Source of the DNA: CAWCTB01 sp963798275
GTDB taxonomy: Bacteria > Acidobacteriota > Terriglobia > Terriglobales > Acidobacteriaceae
Direction: 5' to 3'
Assembly (NCBI GenBank): GCA_963798275.1
Contig: CAWCTB010000004.1
Coordinates: 1-44,415, forward strand
Length of the DNA: 44,415 nt
Shown here: positions 1 through 6,609 of the stretch, piece after piece
How positions within the stretch are numbered: the stretch's first letter is position 1
Layout: every line of letters begins with the position of its first letter
Position numbers and translations under genes: made by a program
Notes under the pieces: model-generated
What the model saw: only the letters and a program-made list of their open reading frames with translations
What the model was told of the DNA's origin: nothing
Databases searched by the model: none

Positions 1-99
1 AGTAACGTTGGGTTAATATTCGGTACGTCCCCCGTTTGGCTTGCCGATGCTCTCGGCCCAATATTCCCCCACGCCAGTCGGCTAGAGAAAGGTCTATCC

Positions 100-1620
100 A
101 TGAGTCCACGCGCCAAGTCGGTTGCAGCGAAATCGAAACCAGCCAAAGCCAGTCCTGCCAAGTTTGTGCCAACCATCCGAGAGACGACTGCCACGCGTGC
201 GGAGCTAGGCGTCGAAGGGGTACGAACACCGGGCGATCGAGCGGACAAATTTGATTTGCGCAACGCCAACAATCCCTGGGAGAAGCGGCGGAACATCGGT
301 AAAGGACTTCGCGCACGTACGCCGCGCGAGAGCCATGCCGAAACAAAACCAGCCGCCAGCCGTCCTGACCCGCTCGACCTGCTGGCGGTGAACAATGTCG
401 GACGCCAGGAGGACCTGATTCCGTTGCGCATGGGGCGCATGGCAGCTTCGCCGTTCACCTTCCTGCGCGGCGCCGCGTGCGTCATGGCGTCGGACCTCTC
501 CAAAACCCCGACCTCCGGCATCCAGGTGATCATGTGTGGCGACGCGCACATCAACAACTTCGGGCTCTACGGTACGCCGCAGCGCGACGTGATCTTCGAC
601 CTGAATGATTTCGACGAGGTCACCATCGGTCCCTGGGAGTGGGACTTGAAACGGCTGGTGGCCAGTGTGAACGTGGCCGCGCGCGAAAACGGAATGAACA
701 AGAAAGAACGCGCCGAGGCGGTCCTGCGCGCTGTCGAAGGCTATCGGTTTAACGTCCAGCGATTACAGAACATGGGGGTGCTCGACGTTTGGTACCTGCA
801 TGCCTATCCCGAGCGGAAGAACCCGCTGGTGAGGATGGACCCCAAGACCAGTGCGGTGCTTGCCAAGTGCGTGGCCAAGGCCAAGCAGCAGACCAACGCC
901 ACGCTACTGACCAAGATCTCCGAGCGCGGAGTATCCGGCGGCTGGCGATTGCGGGAAGATCCTCCGGTGCTCGCCCATGTGGACGAGGCGACCAGCGAGA
1001 AAATTATTGACGGGCTCAACGAATATGCCGAGTCTCTGTCTCTGGAACGCCGCTACATGCTCAGCCGCTATCACGTGGTGGACGTCGCCCACCGCATCGT
1101 GGGAGTCGGCAGCGTGGGAACGCGGGCCTATCTGGCGTTGCTCTTTGGCAACAGCGATGACGATCCGCTGTTTCTGCAAATCAAGGAGTGCGTGTCCCCG
1201 GCCCACGCACCCTATGTTCCGCCGTTGCCCGAGCAGTATGTAAAGCATGAGGGCAAGCGCGTGGTGGTCGGTCAACGGGCGCTGCAGGCTTCCAGCGACA
1301 TCATGCTGGGCATCACGAAGATTGATGGGCGTCCTTATTTTGTGCGGCAGATGAAGAACATGAAGGCCTCGATCCCGGTGGAGTGGCTGACCGGCGAATC
1401 GTTCAACCTCTACGCCTGGGCCTGCGGAACGCTGCTGGCCCGCGCCCACGCCCGCGCCGGAGATGCGGCCGCAATTGCGGGTTATTGCGGAGGCACCCCC
1501 GTGCTCGACCAGGCCCTGGCCACTTGGGCCGAAGCCTACGGCGACCAGACCGAGCAGGACCACGACCGCCTGCTCAAGGCCATCAAGTCGGGCAAGGTCA
1601 AGGCCATTATGTGTACGTAA
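100..1620 (+). CDS. DUF2252 family protein
   Basis: 506-residue protein of the DUF2252 family, whose fold is related to aminoglycoside-phosphotransferase/HipA-type kinases; no biochemical role is firmly established. The family signature is clear: a segment reading RMAASPFTFLRGAA, then GDAHINNFG and FDLNDFDE, followed by GPWEWDLKRL. The GDxHxxNFG and DxNDFDE motifs match the catalytic-loop and metal-binding motifs of kinase-like folds. The N-terminal ~70 residues are basic and low-complexity (Lys/Ala/Pro rich). The ATG at 100 follows an AAAGG about 8 nt upstream. It stands alone: the next gene on this strand has its own promoter, 167 bp on. No signal peptide is visible, so a cytoplasmic protein is inferred. 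The family assignment is strong; the function is open. Confidence 0.9.
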   Translation: MSPRAKSVAAKSKPAKASPAKFVPTIRETTATRAELGVEGVRTPGDRADKFDLRNANNPWEKRRNIGKGLRARTPRESHAETKPAASRPDPLDLLAVNNVGRQEDLIPLRMGRMAASPFTFLRGAACVMASDLSKTPTSGIQVIMCGDAHINNFGLYGTPQRDVIFDLNDFDEVTIGPWEWDLKRLVASVNVAARENGMNKKERAEAVLRAVEGYRFNVQRLQNMGVLDVWYLHAYPERKNPLVRMDPKTSAVLAKCVAKAKQQTNATLLTKISERGVSGGWRLREDPPVLAHVDEATSEKIIDGLNEYAESLSLERRYMLSRYHVVDVAHRIVGVGSVGTRAYLALLFGNSDDDPLFLQIKECVSPAHAPYVPPLPEQYVKHEGKRVVVGQRALQASSDIMLGITKIDGRPYFVRQMKNMKASIPVEWLTGESFNLYAWACGTLLARAHARAGDAAAIAGYCGGTPVLDQALATWAEAYGDQTEQDHDRLLKAIKSGKVKAIMCT

Positions 1621-1722
1621 TTGGAAGCGATCGACGGGATGCGGCACCCCACTTCATGATCCAGGGTGACTAAATGGAGCATGGGCAGCATTGTCTCTTC
1701 GTATCTTTGCGTCACGCCTTCT

Positions 1723-1746
1723 TGTGATTGCCATCACGCATATAAT
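1723..1746 (+). promoter_or_regulatory. CRP/FNR-like palindrome and -10 box upstream of the alcohol dehydrogenase
   Basis: TGTGA-TTGCCA-TCACG at 1723-1738 matches the CRP consensus TGTGA-N6-TCACA at 9 of 10 positions. A perfect -10 hexamer TATAAT lies at 1741-1746; the -35 region is weak. If that -10 is used (start near 1753), the palindrome centres near -22, inside the core promoter, where binding would more likely repress than activate. Compare the boxes upstream of gdhA and lutC. Confidence 0.5.
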
Positions 1747-1787
1747 GTTTGCCGATTAGAGTCCGCCACTCGTCGGGAGGTACATTC

Positions 1788-2870
1788 ATGGCTATCCCAA
1801 GAACGATGAAGGCAGCGGTCGTGCAAAAGTTCGGCGAGCCGCTCGTTGTTAAAGAAGTTCCCGTCCCCAGTCCTGGGCCGGGTCAAGCCCTGGTGGAAAT
1901 CATCGCCAGCGGAGTCTGTCACACAGACCTGCATGCCGCCGACGGTGACTGGCCCGTCAAACCCACAGTTCCTTTCATCCCCGGACACGAAGGCGCCGGG
2001 ATTGTGGTCGCGCTCGGACCTGGTGTCACGCACCTGCAGGAGGGCGATCGAGTTGGTGTCGCATGGCTGCACAGCGCATGCGGACATTGCGAGTTCTGCT
2101 TGTCCGGATGGGAAACGCTATGCAAGGAACAACAAAATTCCGGCTATTCGGTTAACGGAAGCTTCGCGCAGTACGCAGTGGCGCAAGCCGATTATCTGGG
2201 GCGAATCCCCAACAACCTTTCCTTTGTCGATGCCGCACCCATTCTGTGTGCCGGTGTCACCACGTATAAAGGCCTCAAAGAGACCGACACTCGCCCCGGC
2301 GACTGGGTAGTCATCTCGGGAGTCGGCGGGTTGGGCCATGTCGCGGTTCAATACGCCAAGGCCATGGGATTGCACGTGGCAGCGGTAGACCTGGGTCCGG
2401 AAAAGATGGCCCTGGCTAAGAAACTCGGGGCCGAAATCACCATCGATGCCAAGACGCAGGATCCGCCGGCTGAGATTCAAAAGCAGATTGGCGGGGCGCA
2501 CGGCGTGCTGGTGACAGCGGTTTCGACGATTGCGTTTAAGCAGGCGCTGGGCATGCTGCGTCGTGGCGGCACTTTGGTACTGAATGGGCTGCCTCCGGGA
2601 GAGTTTCCGGTTTCGATTTTCGATGTGGTGCTGAACGGCTACACCATTCGGGGATCGATTGTGGGTACGCGCATGGACCTGGAGGAGGCATTGGAGTTCG
2701 CCGCGGAAGGCAAAGTGAAGGCGACGATCGAGGTGCTGCCGCTGGACTCCATCAACGACATTTTCGAGCGGCTCAAGGCAGGAAAGATCAATGGCCGCGT
2801 GGTGCTAGGGATTGGCGACCAGGCCGCGGGGAAAGAAGCAAGAGAGTTCGAGACAGCGGCGCACGCCTAG
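1788..2870 (+). CDS. zinc-dependent alcohol dehydrogenase (AdhP-like)
   Basis: 360-residue medium-chain dehydrogenase/reductase, probably an NAD(P)-dependent oxidation of primary alcohols to aldehydes (propanol-preferring type). Visible motifs: GVCHTDLHAADGDW with the catalytic-zinc Cys, GHEGAG with the zinc His and Glu, the structural zinc cluster CGHCEFCLSGWETLC, and the Rossmann glycine motif GVGGLGHVAVQYAKAMG. Length is typical of the family. The ATG at 1788 is chosen over an upstream in-frame TTG at 1749 because GGGAGG sits 7 nt before it and the protein then begins at the usual place. It is monocistronic, with a TATAAT promoter and a CRP-like palindrome directly upstream. The exact substrate cannot be read from sequence. 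Confidence 0.93.
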   Translation: MAIPRTMKAAVVQKFGEPLVVKEVPVPSPGPGQALVEIIASGVCHTDLHAADGDWPVKPTVPFIPGHEGAGIVVALGPGVTHLQEGDRVGVAWLHSACGHCEFCLSGWETLCKEQQNSGYSVNGSFAQYAVAQADYLGRIPNNLSFVDAAPILCAGVTTYKGLKETDTRPGDWVVISGVGGLGHVAVQYAKAMGLHVAAVDLGPEKMALAKKLGAEITIDAKTQDPPAEIQKQIGGAHGVLVTAVSTIAFKQALGMLRRGGTLVLNGLPPGEFPVSIFDVVLNGYTIRGSIVGTRMDLEEALEFAAEGKVKATIEVLPLDSINDIFERLKAGKINGRVVLGIGDQAAGKEAREFETAAHA

Positions 2871-2903
2871 CAGATGGGTGTCGAAAGAGGAGCGCTTGGC
2901 AAA

Positions 2904-2950
2904 GTGATCCCAGGTTAGCGTCCAAAAGACGGACGCGAACCTGGGGCACC
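2904..2950. repeat. REP-like hairpin, copy 1
   Basis: Outer stem CCCAGGTT/AACCTGGG and inner stem GCGTCC/GGACGC around a 7-nt loop. It lies between the convergent ends of the alcohol dehydrogenase and the ABM monooxygenase, where it could also act as a transcription stop. Same family as the copies at 3801 and 4156. Confidence 0.75.
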
Positions 2951-2968
2951 GGGCCACCGTCAGAGTTT

Positions 2969-3331
2969 TTACCGGTCGAAGCCTTCCCACGCGGTGAAGC
3001 AGTAGGCGCCGATGGCGTCAGTCAGGGTTGCGACCTGCGGGCCCGGGTCGCCGTAGATTTCCAGGCGCGTGGGGCTGGCCACGCAGATCAGTTGCGGCAG
3101 GAGTTGCTGGAACACCGGCCCGGCGAAGTGGGCAGTGATAGCGGCAGCATCCTTGTAGCTCTCGACGAGGCGGCAGGAGTTGCGGTCGGCGCTCAGCAAG
3201 AAATGGTAGGAGAGAGTGCCCGGTTCCTGCTCGCTGACCGCGACCATTTGTTTTGCGATGGCCTCGAACTCAGCGAACTTTCCCTCGTGGATCTCGAAGT
3301 TAGCCACCAACCGTACCCGGTCCGTGCTCAT
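2969..3331 (-). CDS. antibiotic biosynthesis monooxygenase (ABM) domain protein, putative quinol monooxygenase
   Basis: 120-residue single-domain protein of the ABM/dimeric alpha-beta barrel family (YgiN-like). The pattern is typical: LVANFEIHEGKFAEFEAIAKQMVAVSEQEPGTLSYHFLLSAD, then a strand with LVESYKDAAAITAHFAGP. Relatives act as small cofactor-free oxygenases on quinols or polyketides, usually as dimers. The ATG at 3331 is chosen because GAGAGG precedes it and the fold begins right after; the frame stays open upstream to 3394 but that part is unrelated to the family. It converges with the alcohol dehydrogenase, with a REP hairpin between. The substrate is unknown. Confidence 0.83.
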   Translation of the reverse strand: MSTDRVRLVANFEIHEGKFAEFEAIAKQMVAVSEQEPGTLSYHFLLSADRNSCRLVESYKDAAAITAHFAGPVFQQLLPQLICVASPTRLEIYGDPGPQVATLTDAIGAYCFTAWEGFDR

Positions 3332-3800
3332 GGGCGCCTCTCGGGTTCGAAGATTCAACGTCTGTAGGACGCAGATACTATACGGCCCCCACACTCACTG
3401 ATTGAACAGCGAAGTCAAAACCACGTCAGGGAACGTACCCCGACAATAGGGACCCCGCTCCTCCCTCCTGCTCGTAAAATCTTGAAAACATTGGTTCCGT
3501 TTTGGAATTGGTCCGCAAAATCTTGAGTGCGTGAGAGTTACAGGCAAAATATTCCATTCAAAGAACTTAGCAGGCAGCGCACTGAGCGCACACCACAACG
3601 CTTCCTCACGGTGAGGCTATGGGCTGATGAACCAGAGAACAAGAGAAAACTGCGACGCGACAGCACGAAAGTAACCATGGGGAACAGTGCAGATACCGTA
3701 ATTTCACCGTGAACTCCCGCTAATCTCTCACATTGCGGTCGTAGTAGCGTTTTTGCCAGAACGAATTCTGTTGCGCGCACCCCCGGTTCGCTTCGAGTTG
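3332..3800. other. gene-poor spacer with a direct repeat
   Basis: No convincing gene. AAAATCTTGA occurs twice, at 3476-3485 and 3517-3526 (period 41), around a small inverted repeat (TTCC-GTTTT-GGAA). The rest is unstructured to the eye. It may be decayed accessory DNA belonging to the neighbouring REP/transposase patch. Confidence 0.4.
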
Positions 3801-3842
3801 GCACCCCAGGTTCCCGTCGAGTCGGTGCTAACCTGGGATCCC
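3801..3842. repeat. REP-like hairpin, copy 2 (inverted)
   Basis: Carries the outer arms CCCAGGTT and AACCTGGG in the opposite overall orientation to copies 1 and 3; the inner stem is shorter and divergent. It directly borders the 3' end of the decayed RAYT transposase. Confidence 0.7.
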
Positions 3843-3844
3843 CC

Positions 3845-4135
3845 TCGATTGTGCAACCGTTTCGTGAACGACAACTTCAGATAATGAATTGCCCGGCCAG
3901 CGTTCCCTTCTCCGGTTCGCTCAGCAGCAGGTGAACGTGCTCAGGCATGACCACGTATCCGTAAACACGCATCTCGAAACGACGCCGCGTGTTCTCGAGA
4001 CAAACCGGGAAGAGGTCGGAAACCGCGGGGCTTATTGAAGTAGGGCCGACGGCGATAGCAACTCAAGGTGACGAAATGCGACTGTCCGGATTCGTGGGAA
4101 CGGCGCAGTCCACCTGGCAGGAATTGAACCTACAC
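3845..4135 (-). pseudogene. decayed REP-associated tyrosine transposase (RAYT, IS200/IS605-like Y1 family)
   Basis: Translating the minus strand in all frames recovers a broken RAYT: first LPGGLRRSHESGQ followed by SHFVTLSCYRRRPYF (about 4010-4125), then after a frameshift LFPVCLENTRRRFEMRVY and GYVVMPEHVHLLLSEPEKG (about 3903-4020), then after a second frameshift AIHYLKLSFTKRL (about 3850-3895). The HxH of the HUH motif is preserved in PEHVHLL, but the C-terminal half with the catalytic tyrosine is missing and the frames do not join, so it cannot be active. REP hairpins flank both sides, as expected for the element it would have mobilised. Confidence 0.82.
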
Positions 4136-4155
4136 CATTCCGGGTGTTGAGTTCA

Positions 4156-4202
4156 GTGATCCCAGGTTAGCGGCCAAACGAAGGCCGCGAACCTGGGGCA
4201 CC
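4156..4202. repeat. REP-like hairpin, copy 3
   Basis: Outer stem CCCAGGTT/AACCTGGG as in copy 1. The inner stem is GCGGCC/GGCCGC, where copy 1 has GCGTCC/GGACGC: a compensatory T:A to G:C change that keeps the pairing. It lies immediately upstream of the RAYT relic. Confidence 0.75.
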
Positions 4203-4272
4203 AGGCTTCCACCGGAGCTGTTACCACCCTTTTGTAAAATCGGCGAGAGGATGGGGCGCCAGGCGTACCAAC

Positions 4273-4309
4273 TAGGAATATTGACAGGAATCCTAATAAG
4301 AATGACAAT
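4273..4309 (+). promoter_or_regulatory. promoter and likely autoregulatory operator of the MazEF-like pair
   Basis: -35 TTGACA (4281-4286), 17-bp spacer, -10 GACAAT (4304-4309). An inverted repeat TAGGA(4273-4277)/TCCTA(4291-4295) straddles the -35, a natural site for the antitoxin to repress its own operon. The predicted start falls at about 4316, the A of the ATG, so the message may be leaderless. Confidence 0.55.
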
Positions 4310-4315
4310 AGGTAC

Positions 4316-4579
4316 ATGGGAACAACGGCAATGCGGTCCGCAGTCAGGAAGACCCGCTCTTTTTCGCTCGACCAGGAGGTGCTCTCGGAGGTCGAGCGCA
4401 CCAAGGGAAGCGTTTCTGTCAGCGAACGGGTAAATCAGTTGCTGAAGTACGCTCTGGAGACGGAGCGCAAGGCCAGCCTCTACCAGGAGGCAGCGCAGTT
4501 TTTCAGCGGTGCCCCGGACGACCGGCAGGAGCGCCGCGCCTTCCAGAAAGCCGGGCTTAAGTCCTGGTCACGCCAATGA
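4316..4579 (+). CDS. type II antitoxin, ribbon-helix-helix/MazE-like
   Basis: 87-residue protein that begins with a basic strand and helix-helix pattern (RKTRSFSLDQEVLSEVERTKGSVSVSERVNQLLKYALETERK) typical of RHH antitoxins: a DNA-binding N-terminus and a C-terminal tail that would block the toxin. Its stop overlaps the toxin start as ATGA (4576-4579), so the two are translationally coupled. There is no good ribosome binding site before the ATG at 4316; the promoter position suggests a leaderless transcript. An internal ATG at 4331 is possible. The pairing with a MazF/PemK protein makes the antitoxin call firm, the exact family less so. Confidence 0.8.
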   Translation: MGTTAMRSAVRKTRSFSLDQEVLSEVERTKGSVSVSERVNQLLKYALETERKASLYQEAAQFFSGAPDDRQERRAFQKAGLKSWSRQ

Positions 4580-4932
4580 CAGCCTGGCGAAGAGGAACCA
4601 AACCCGCGCAATGGTATCCAAGGCGCGGCGACGTGTGCCTGATCGACCTCGACAAGGAACGTCCTGCGCTGGTGATTTCGAGCGACAGCCTGAACGCCCA
4701 TTCTCTGGATGTGTGTGTATTGCCAATCTCGACTGCCGAGCACAAGGCGTTTTCGTTGCGTCCGAAGCTGAAGGCGGGAGAAGGCGGTTTGAACCGCGAC
4801 TCGTGGGTGAAGTGTGACCAGCCAACCACGGTGGAGAAACTACTGGCGATCTACCCTCCTTTGGCGACGCTGGCATCGTCTTCCATGCAGAAGATCGAAA
4901 TGGCGGTGAAAATGGCGCTCGATCTTACGTAG
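4576..4932 (+). CDS. type II toxin, MazF/PemK family endoribonuclease
   Basis: 118-residue MazF/PemK-like toxin, expected to cleave RNA sequence-specifically. Signature elements: RRGDVCLIDL near the N-terminus, RPALVISSDSLN, LPISTAEH, and the SWVKCDQPTTVEKL segment matching the conserved region that carries the active-site residues in MazF. Length is normal and the frame is intact. The start overlaps the antitoxin stop by 4 nt. It sits in an accessory patch with transposase and MITE debris, consistent with horizontal gain. Target sequence specificity cannot be predicted. Confidence 0.88.
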   Translation: MTAWRRGTKPAQWYPRRGDVCLIDLDKERPALVISSDSLNAHSLDVCVLPISTAEHKAFSLRPKLKAGEGGLNRDSWVKCDQPTTVEKLLAIYPPLATLASSSMQKIEMAVKMALDLT

Positions 4933-5105
4933 CCAGCGGGGCAGGGTTGAGAGACGATGGTTGGTGGTGGGGCATAGTTCAGTATGGTTTCAGAAAGAGG
5001 GTAGTAGGTGGCACAGGGGTCATGGGCTGTTGAGGAAAAGACTCGCTCAAGCTGCGCTTGAACGGGGCACCCTCGAGATCATTCACGAGGCGAAATGCTT
5101 TACCC
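4933..5105. other. spacer downstream of the toxin gene
   Basis: No gene recognised. The latter part (from about 5030) grades into the repeat units described next. Confidence 0.4.
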
Positions 5106-5500
5106 GGGCCACCCGCCGGGAGCAAAGGGTCAAGGTCGAAACGGCCCGGCGACAAACGATCGCACCGTCCAGCGCGGACGAGCTTGGTTACCTCGGGAAA
5201 ACCCCACCCCGGCAACAGACGCCGGGATGGGGCACCCTCACGTAGATTTTGCAATGACGTCGGGACGCGGACGGGCCACCCGCCAAAGACCACTCAAGAG
5301 TGTTGTTTGGGGTGCGCAAAAGGTCAAGGATCGGCACGGCCCGGCGGCAAGCGATCGGCACCGTCCAACGCGGACGAGCTGGTCACCTCAGGAAAACTCC
5401 GCCCGCAACGGTCGCCGGGATGACGCTCCCTCCGGAGAATCTTGCAGGAATAACGTCGGGACGCGGGACGGGCCACCCGAAAAAGACCACTCAAGAGGGT
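5106..5500. repeat. degenerate ~195-bp tandem repeat, two and a bit units
   Basis: Landmarks recur in order. GGGCCACCCG is at 5106, 5273 and 5470; CAAGG at 5131 and 5325; ACGGCCCGGCG, CACCGTCCA and GCGGACGAGCT follow each CAAGG; GACCACTCAAGAG is at 5288 and 5485. The unit length by the last two pairs is 194-197 bp. A weak third trace (CTCAA-AGAGTGTTGT) is near 5560. Units differ by many substitutions and small indels, so long open frames across them do not look like conserved coding sequence. Confidence 0.75.
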
Positions 5501-5675
5501 TGTAACGTGGGTTATCCTCGCCGATAGGTTCTCCAGAAGCAGTCGCCCGCCAGTGACCCTCAAAGAGTGTTGTCCGGGGTTGCCCTACGCCGATATTCAC
5601 CAGCAGTAGTTACAATGACAACACCTCTTTGTGTGATTGGTAGGAGGGCAAGGTTTGCGTGGGCCAGTGCAAGAG

Positions 5676-5745
5676 AACGGGGTGGACTTGCGTCCACCCC
5701 GTTCATGACTTCATCTGCGCCGGCAACGCGGGCCTGAAGGCCCGC
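5676..5745. repeat. two intergenic hairpins of the tetraloop-palindrome family
   Basis: 5676-5703: perfect 12-bp stem AACGGGGTGGAC/GTCCACCCCGTT with loop TTGC. 5728-5745: perfect 7-bp stem GCGGGCC/GGCCCGC with loop TGAA. The second sits 15 bp from the stop position of the gdhA fragment, exactly as a sister hairpin (6578-6595) does after real gdhA, so it belongs to the duplicated segment. Confidence 0.75.
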
Positions 5746-5760
5746 TCTACCTTAGACAAC

Positions 5761-6014
5761 TTACACGAGGCCCTGATCGAGCATGGCGTTGACGGCTTTG
5801 AGGAAGCCGCCGATGTTGGAGCCGTTCACGAGATTGCCGGGGGTGCCATAAGTCTCGGCGGTCTCGTAGCAGTTCTTGTGAATGGCGATCATGATCTTGT
5901 GCAGACGATCGTCGACTTCTTCACGCGTCCAGGTGAGGCGAGCCGCTGTTCTGCGCCATCTCGAGTCCTGAAGTCGCGACGCCACCGGCGTTGGCTGCCT
6001 TGGCCGACCATGTT
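5761..6014 (-). pseudogene. fragment of a glutamate dehydrogenase gene (3' end)
   Basis: Minus-strand translation gives LTWTREEVDDRLHKIMIAIH through to NIGGFLKAVNAMLDQGLV and a stop, nearly identical to the last ~58 residues of the intact gdhA at 6610-8007. Before that, KAANAGGVATSGLEMAQNS also matches, but in another frame because of one extra C near 5945. About 250 bp of similarity ends near 6014, where a MITE-like element begins. Divergence from gdhA is roughly a tenth of positions by eye, so this is an old duplication or the remains of a second gdh gene. It has no start and cannot make an enzyme. Confidence 0.85.
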
Positions 6015-6040
6015 CTTGAGTGCCGGCCGCCGATGCCAGG

Positions 6041-6133
6041 GACGCTCTGATCAAGTCGCGTCGAGGTCCCGCAGCGGCTGAAGCCGCGGTGATTTTGGGA
6101 CATTTACGGACGGCCTGAAGGCCGTCCCCTTCG
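6041..6133. mobile_element. truncated MITE-like element
   Basis: Shares with the intact copy at 11342-11462 a left end TCTGATCAAGTC (6046-6057), a hairpin GCGGCT/AGCCGC (6074-6087) and the identical hairpin GGACGGCC-TGAA-GGCCGTCC (6108-6127) followed by CCCTTC. The right terminal repeat is missing. It sits precisely between the gdh fragment and the cut end of hicA. Confidence 0.7.
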
Positions 6134-6182
6134 AAACCAAACCGTACGGTCGCAGGTGCCGTTCGAGGTCGGTGAGCTTCAT
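6134..6182 (-). pseudogene. hicA toxin remnant, truncated by a MITE-like element
   Basis: The ATG at 6182 lies 2 nt after the hicB stop, the normal place for a partner toxin. It opens MKLTDLERHLRPYGLVS, which fits the first helix of HicA-type mRNA interferases. After about 17 codons the frame runs into the repeated element (identical to the copy at 11.4 kb), so the double-stranded-RNA-binding fold and catalytic His are gone. The toxin is dead and hicB is left as an orphan antitoxin. The HicA assignment rests on the short N-terminus and on its partner. Confidence 0.6.
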
Positions 6183-6184
6183 GC

Positions 6185-6397
6185 CTAGGCCAAGTCGAAG
6201 ACTTCCCGAACAGTTCCGGGCGAGAGATTCTTCTCGGCGAGCTCGCGCTGGCACTCAAGGACGAGTTGCAGCGCGTCGCGCAGGGTCGCCTTGGCTTCTT
6301 CCAGGGTCTCACCCTGCGAAATGGCCGCAGGAATTTCTTCCACGAAGCACGTGTATCCGCCTTCTTTGGCAGGTTGGAACACAGCCGTAAGCTTCAC
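6185..6397 (-). CDS. hicB: HicB family antitoxin
   Basis: 70-residue protein with the partial RNase-H-like HicB fold: MKLTAVFQPAKEGGYTCFVEEIPAAISQGETLEEAKATLRDALQLVLE, where GGYTCFVEEIPAAISQGET matches the family core (usually GGY-V-PELPG-TQGET). It begins with GTG at 6397; no clear ribosome binding site is seen. It would neutralise a HicA toxin, but the downstream hicA is cut off after ~17 codons. It may persist as an autoregulator or as protection against related toxins. No DNA-binding C-terminal extension is present. Confidence 0.82.
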   Translation of the reverse strand: MKLTAVFQPAKEGGYTCFVEEIPAAISQGETLEEAKATLRDALQLVLECQRELAEKNLSPGTVREVFDLA

Positions 6398-6446
6398 GCA
6401 TTCAGCGTATCACAGCTTTGGCGTCCTTCCTGTTCGCATGAAAAGC

Positions 6447-6595
6447 CGGGGTGGGCTTGCGCCCACCCCGATCAACTAGTTCAGCCAAATCCAGGCCGGG
6501 GCGGAAGCCCCGGAGTGATGATTGGTTACGCTCGTCGGCACGGCTAAAAGCCGTGCCCTTTCAAAGCAGGCGGTAACGCGGCGCTGAAGCGCCGC
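6447..6595. repeat. array of four intergenic hairpins after gdhA
   Basis: Four perfect stems in a row: 6447-6470 (10 bp, loop TTGC), 6496-6513 (7 bp, loop GGAA), 6537-6557 (9 bp, loop AAA), 6578-6595 (7 bp, loop TGAA). Stem sequences all differ while architecture and loop type persist. No T-run follows them, so they are not classical terminators, though they lie between the ends of gdhA and the upstream side of hicB. Confidence 0.75.
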
Positions 6596-6609
6596 TCTAC
6601 CTAGACCAC

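Noticed and set aside
904..1647. 247-codon open frame antisense to the DUF2252 gene
   Set aside because: His/Gln/Arg-rich shadow of a GC-rich gene with clear family motifs on the plus strand.
4105..4150. tRNA-like T-arm (GTAGG-TTCAATT-CCTGC) on the minus strand
   Set aside because: No D-arm, anticodon arm or matching acceptor strand follows; the sequence translates as the N-terminus of the RAYT relic, so the resemblance is by chance.
5106..5510. CRISPR-like repeat array
   Set aside because: The repeated unit is ~195 bp and imperfect throughout; there are no short identical repeats separated by unique spacers, and no cas genes.
5058..5563. Several open frames of 70-136 codons on both strands across the tandem repeats
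   Set aside because: They exist because the repeat is GC-rich; compositions are Arg/Pro/Gly-heavy, starts lack ribosome binding sites, and the two repeat units differ by frame-changing indels.
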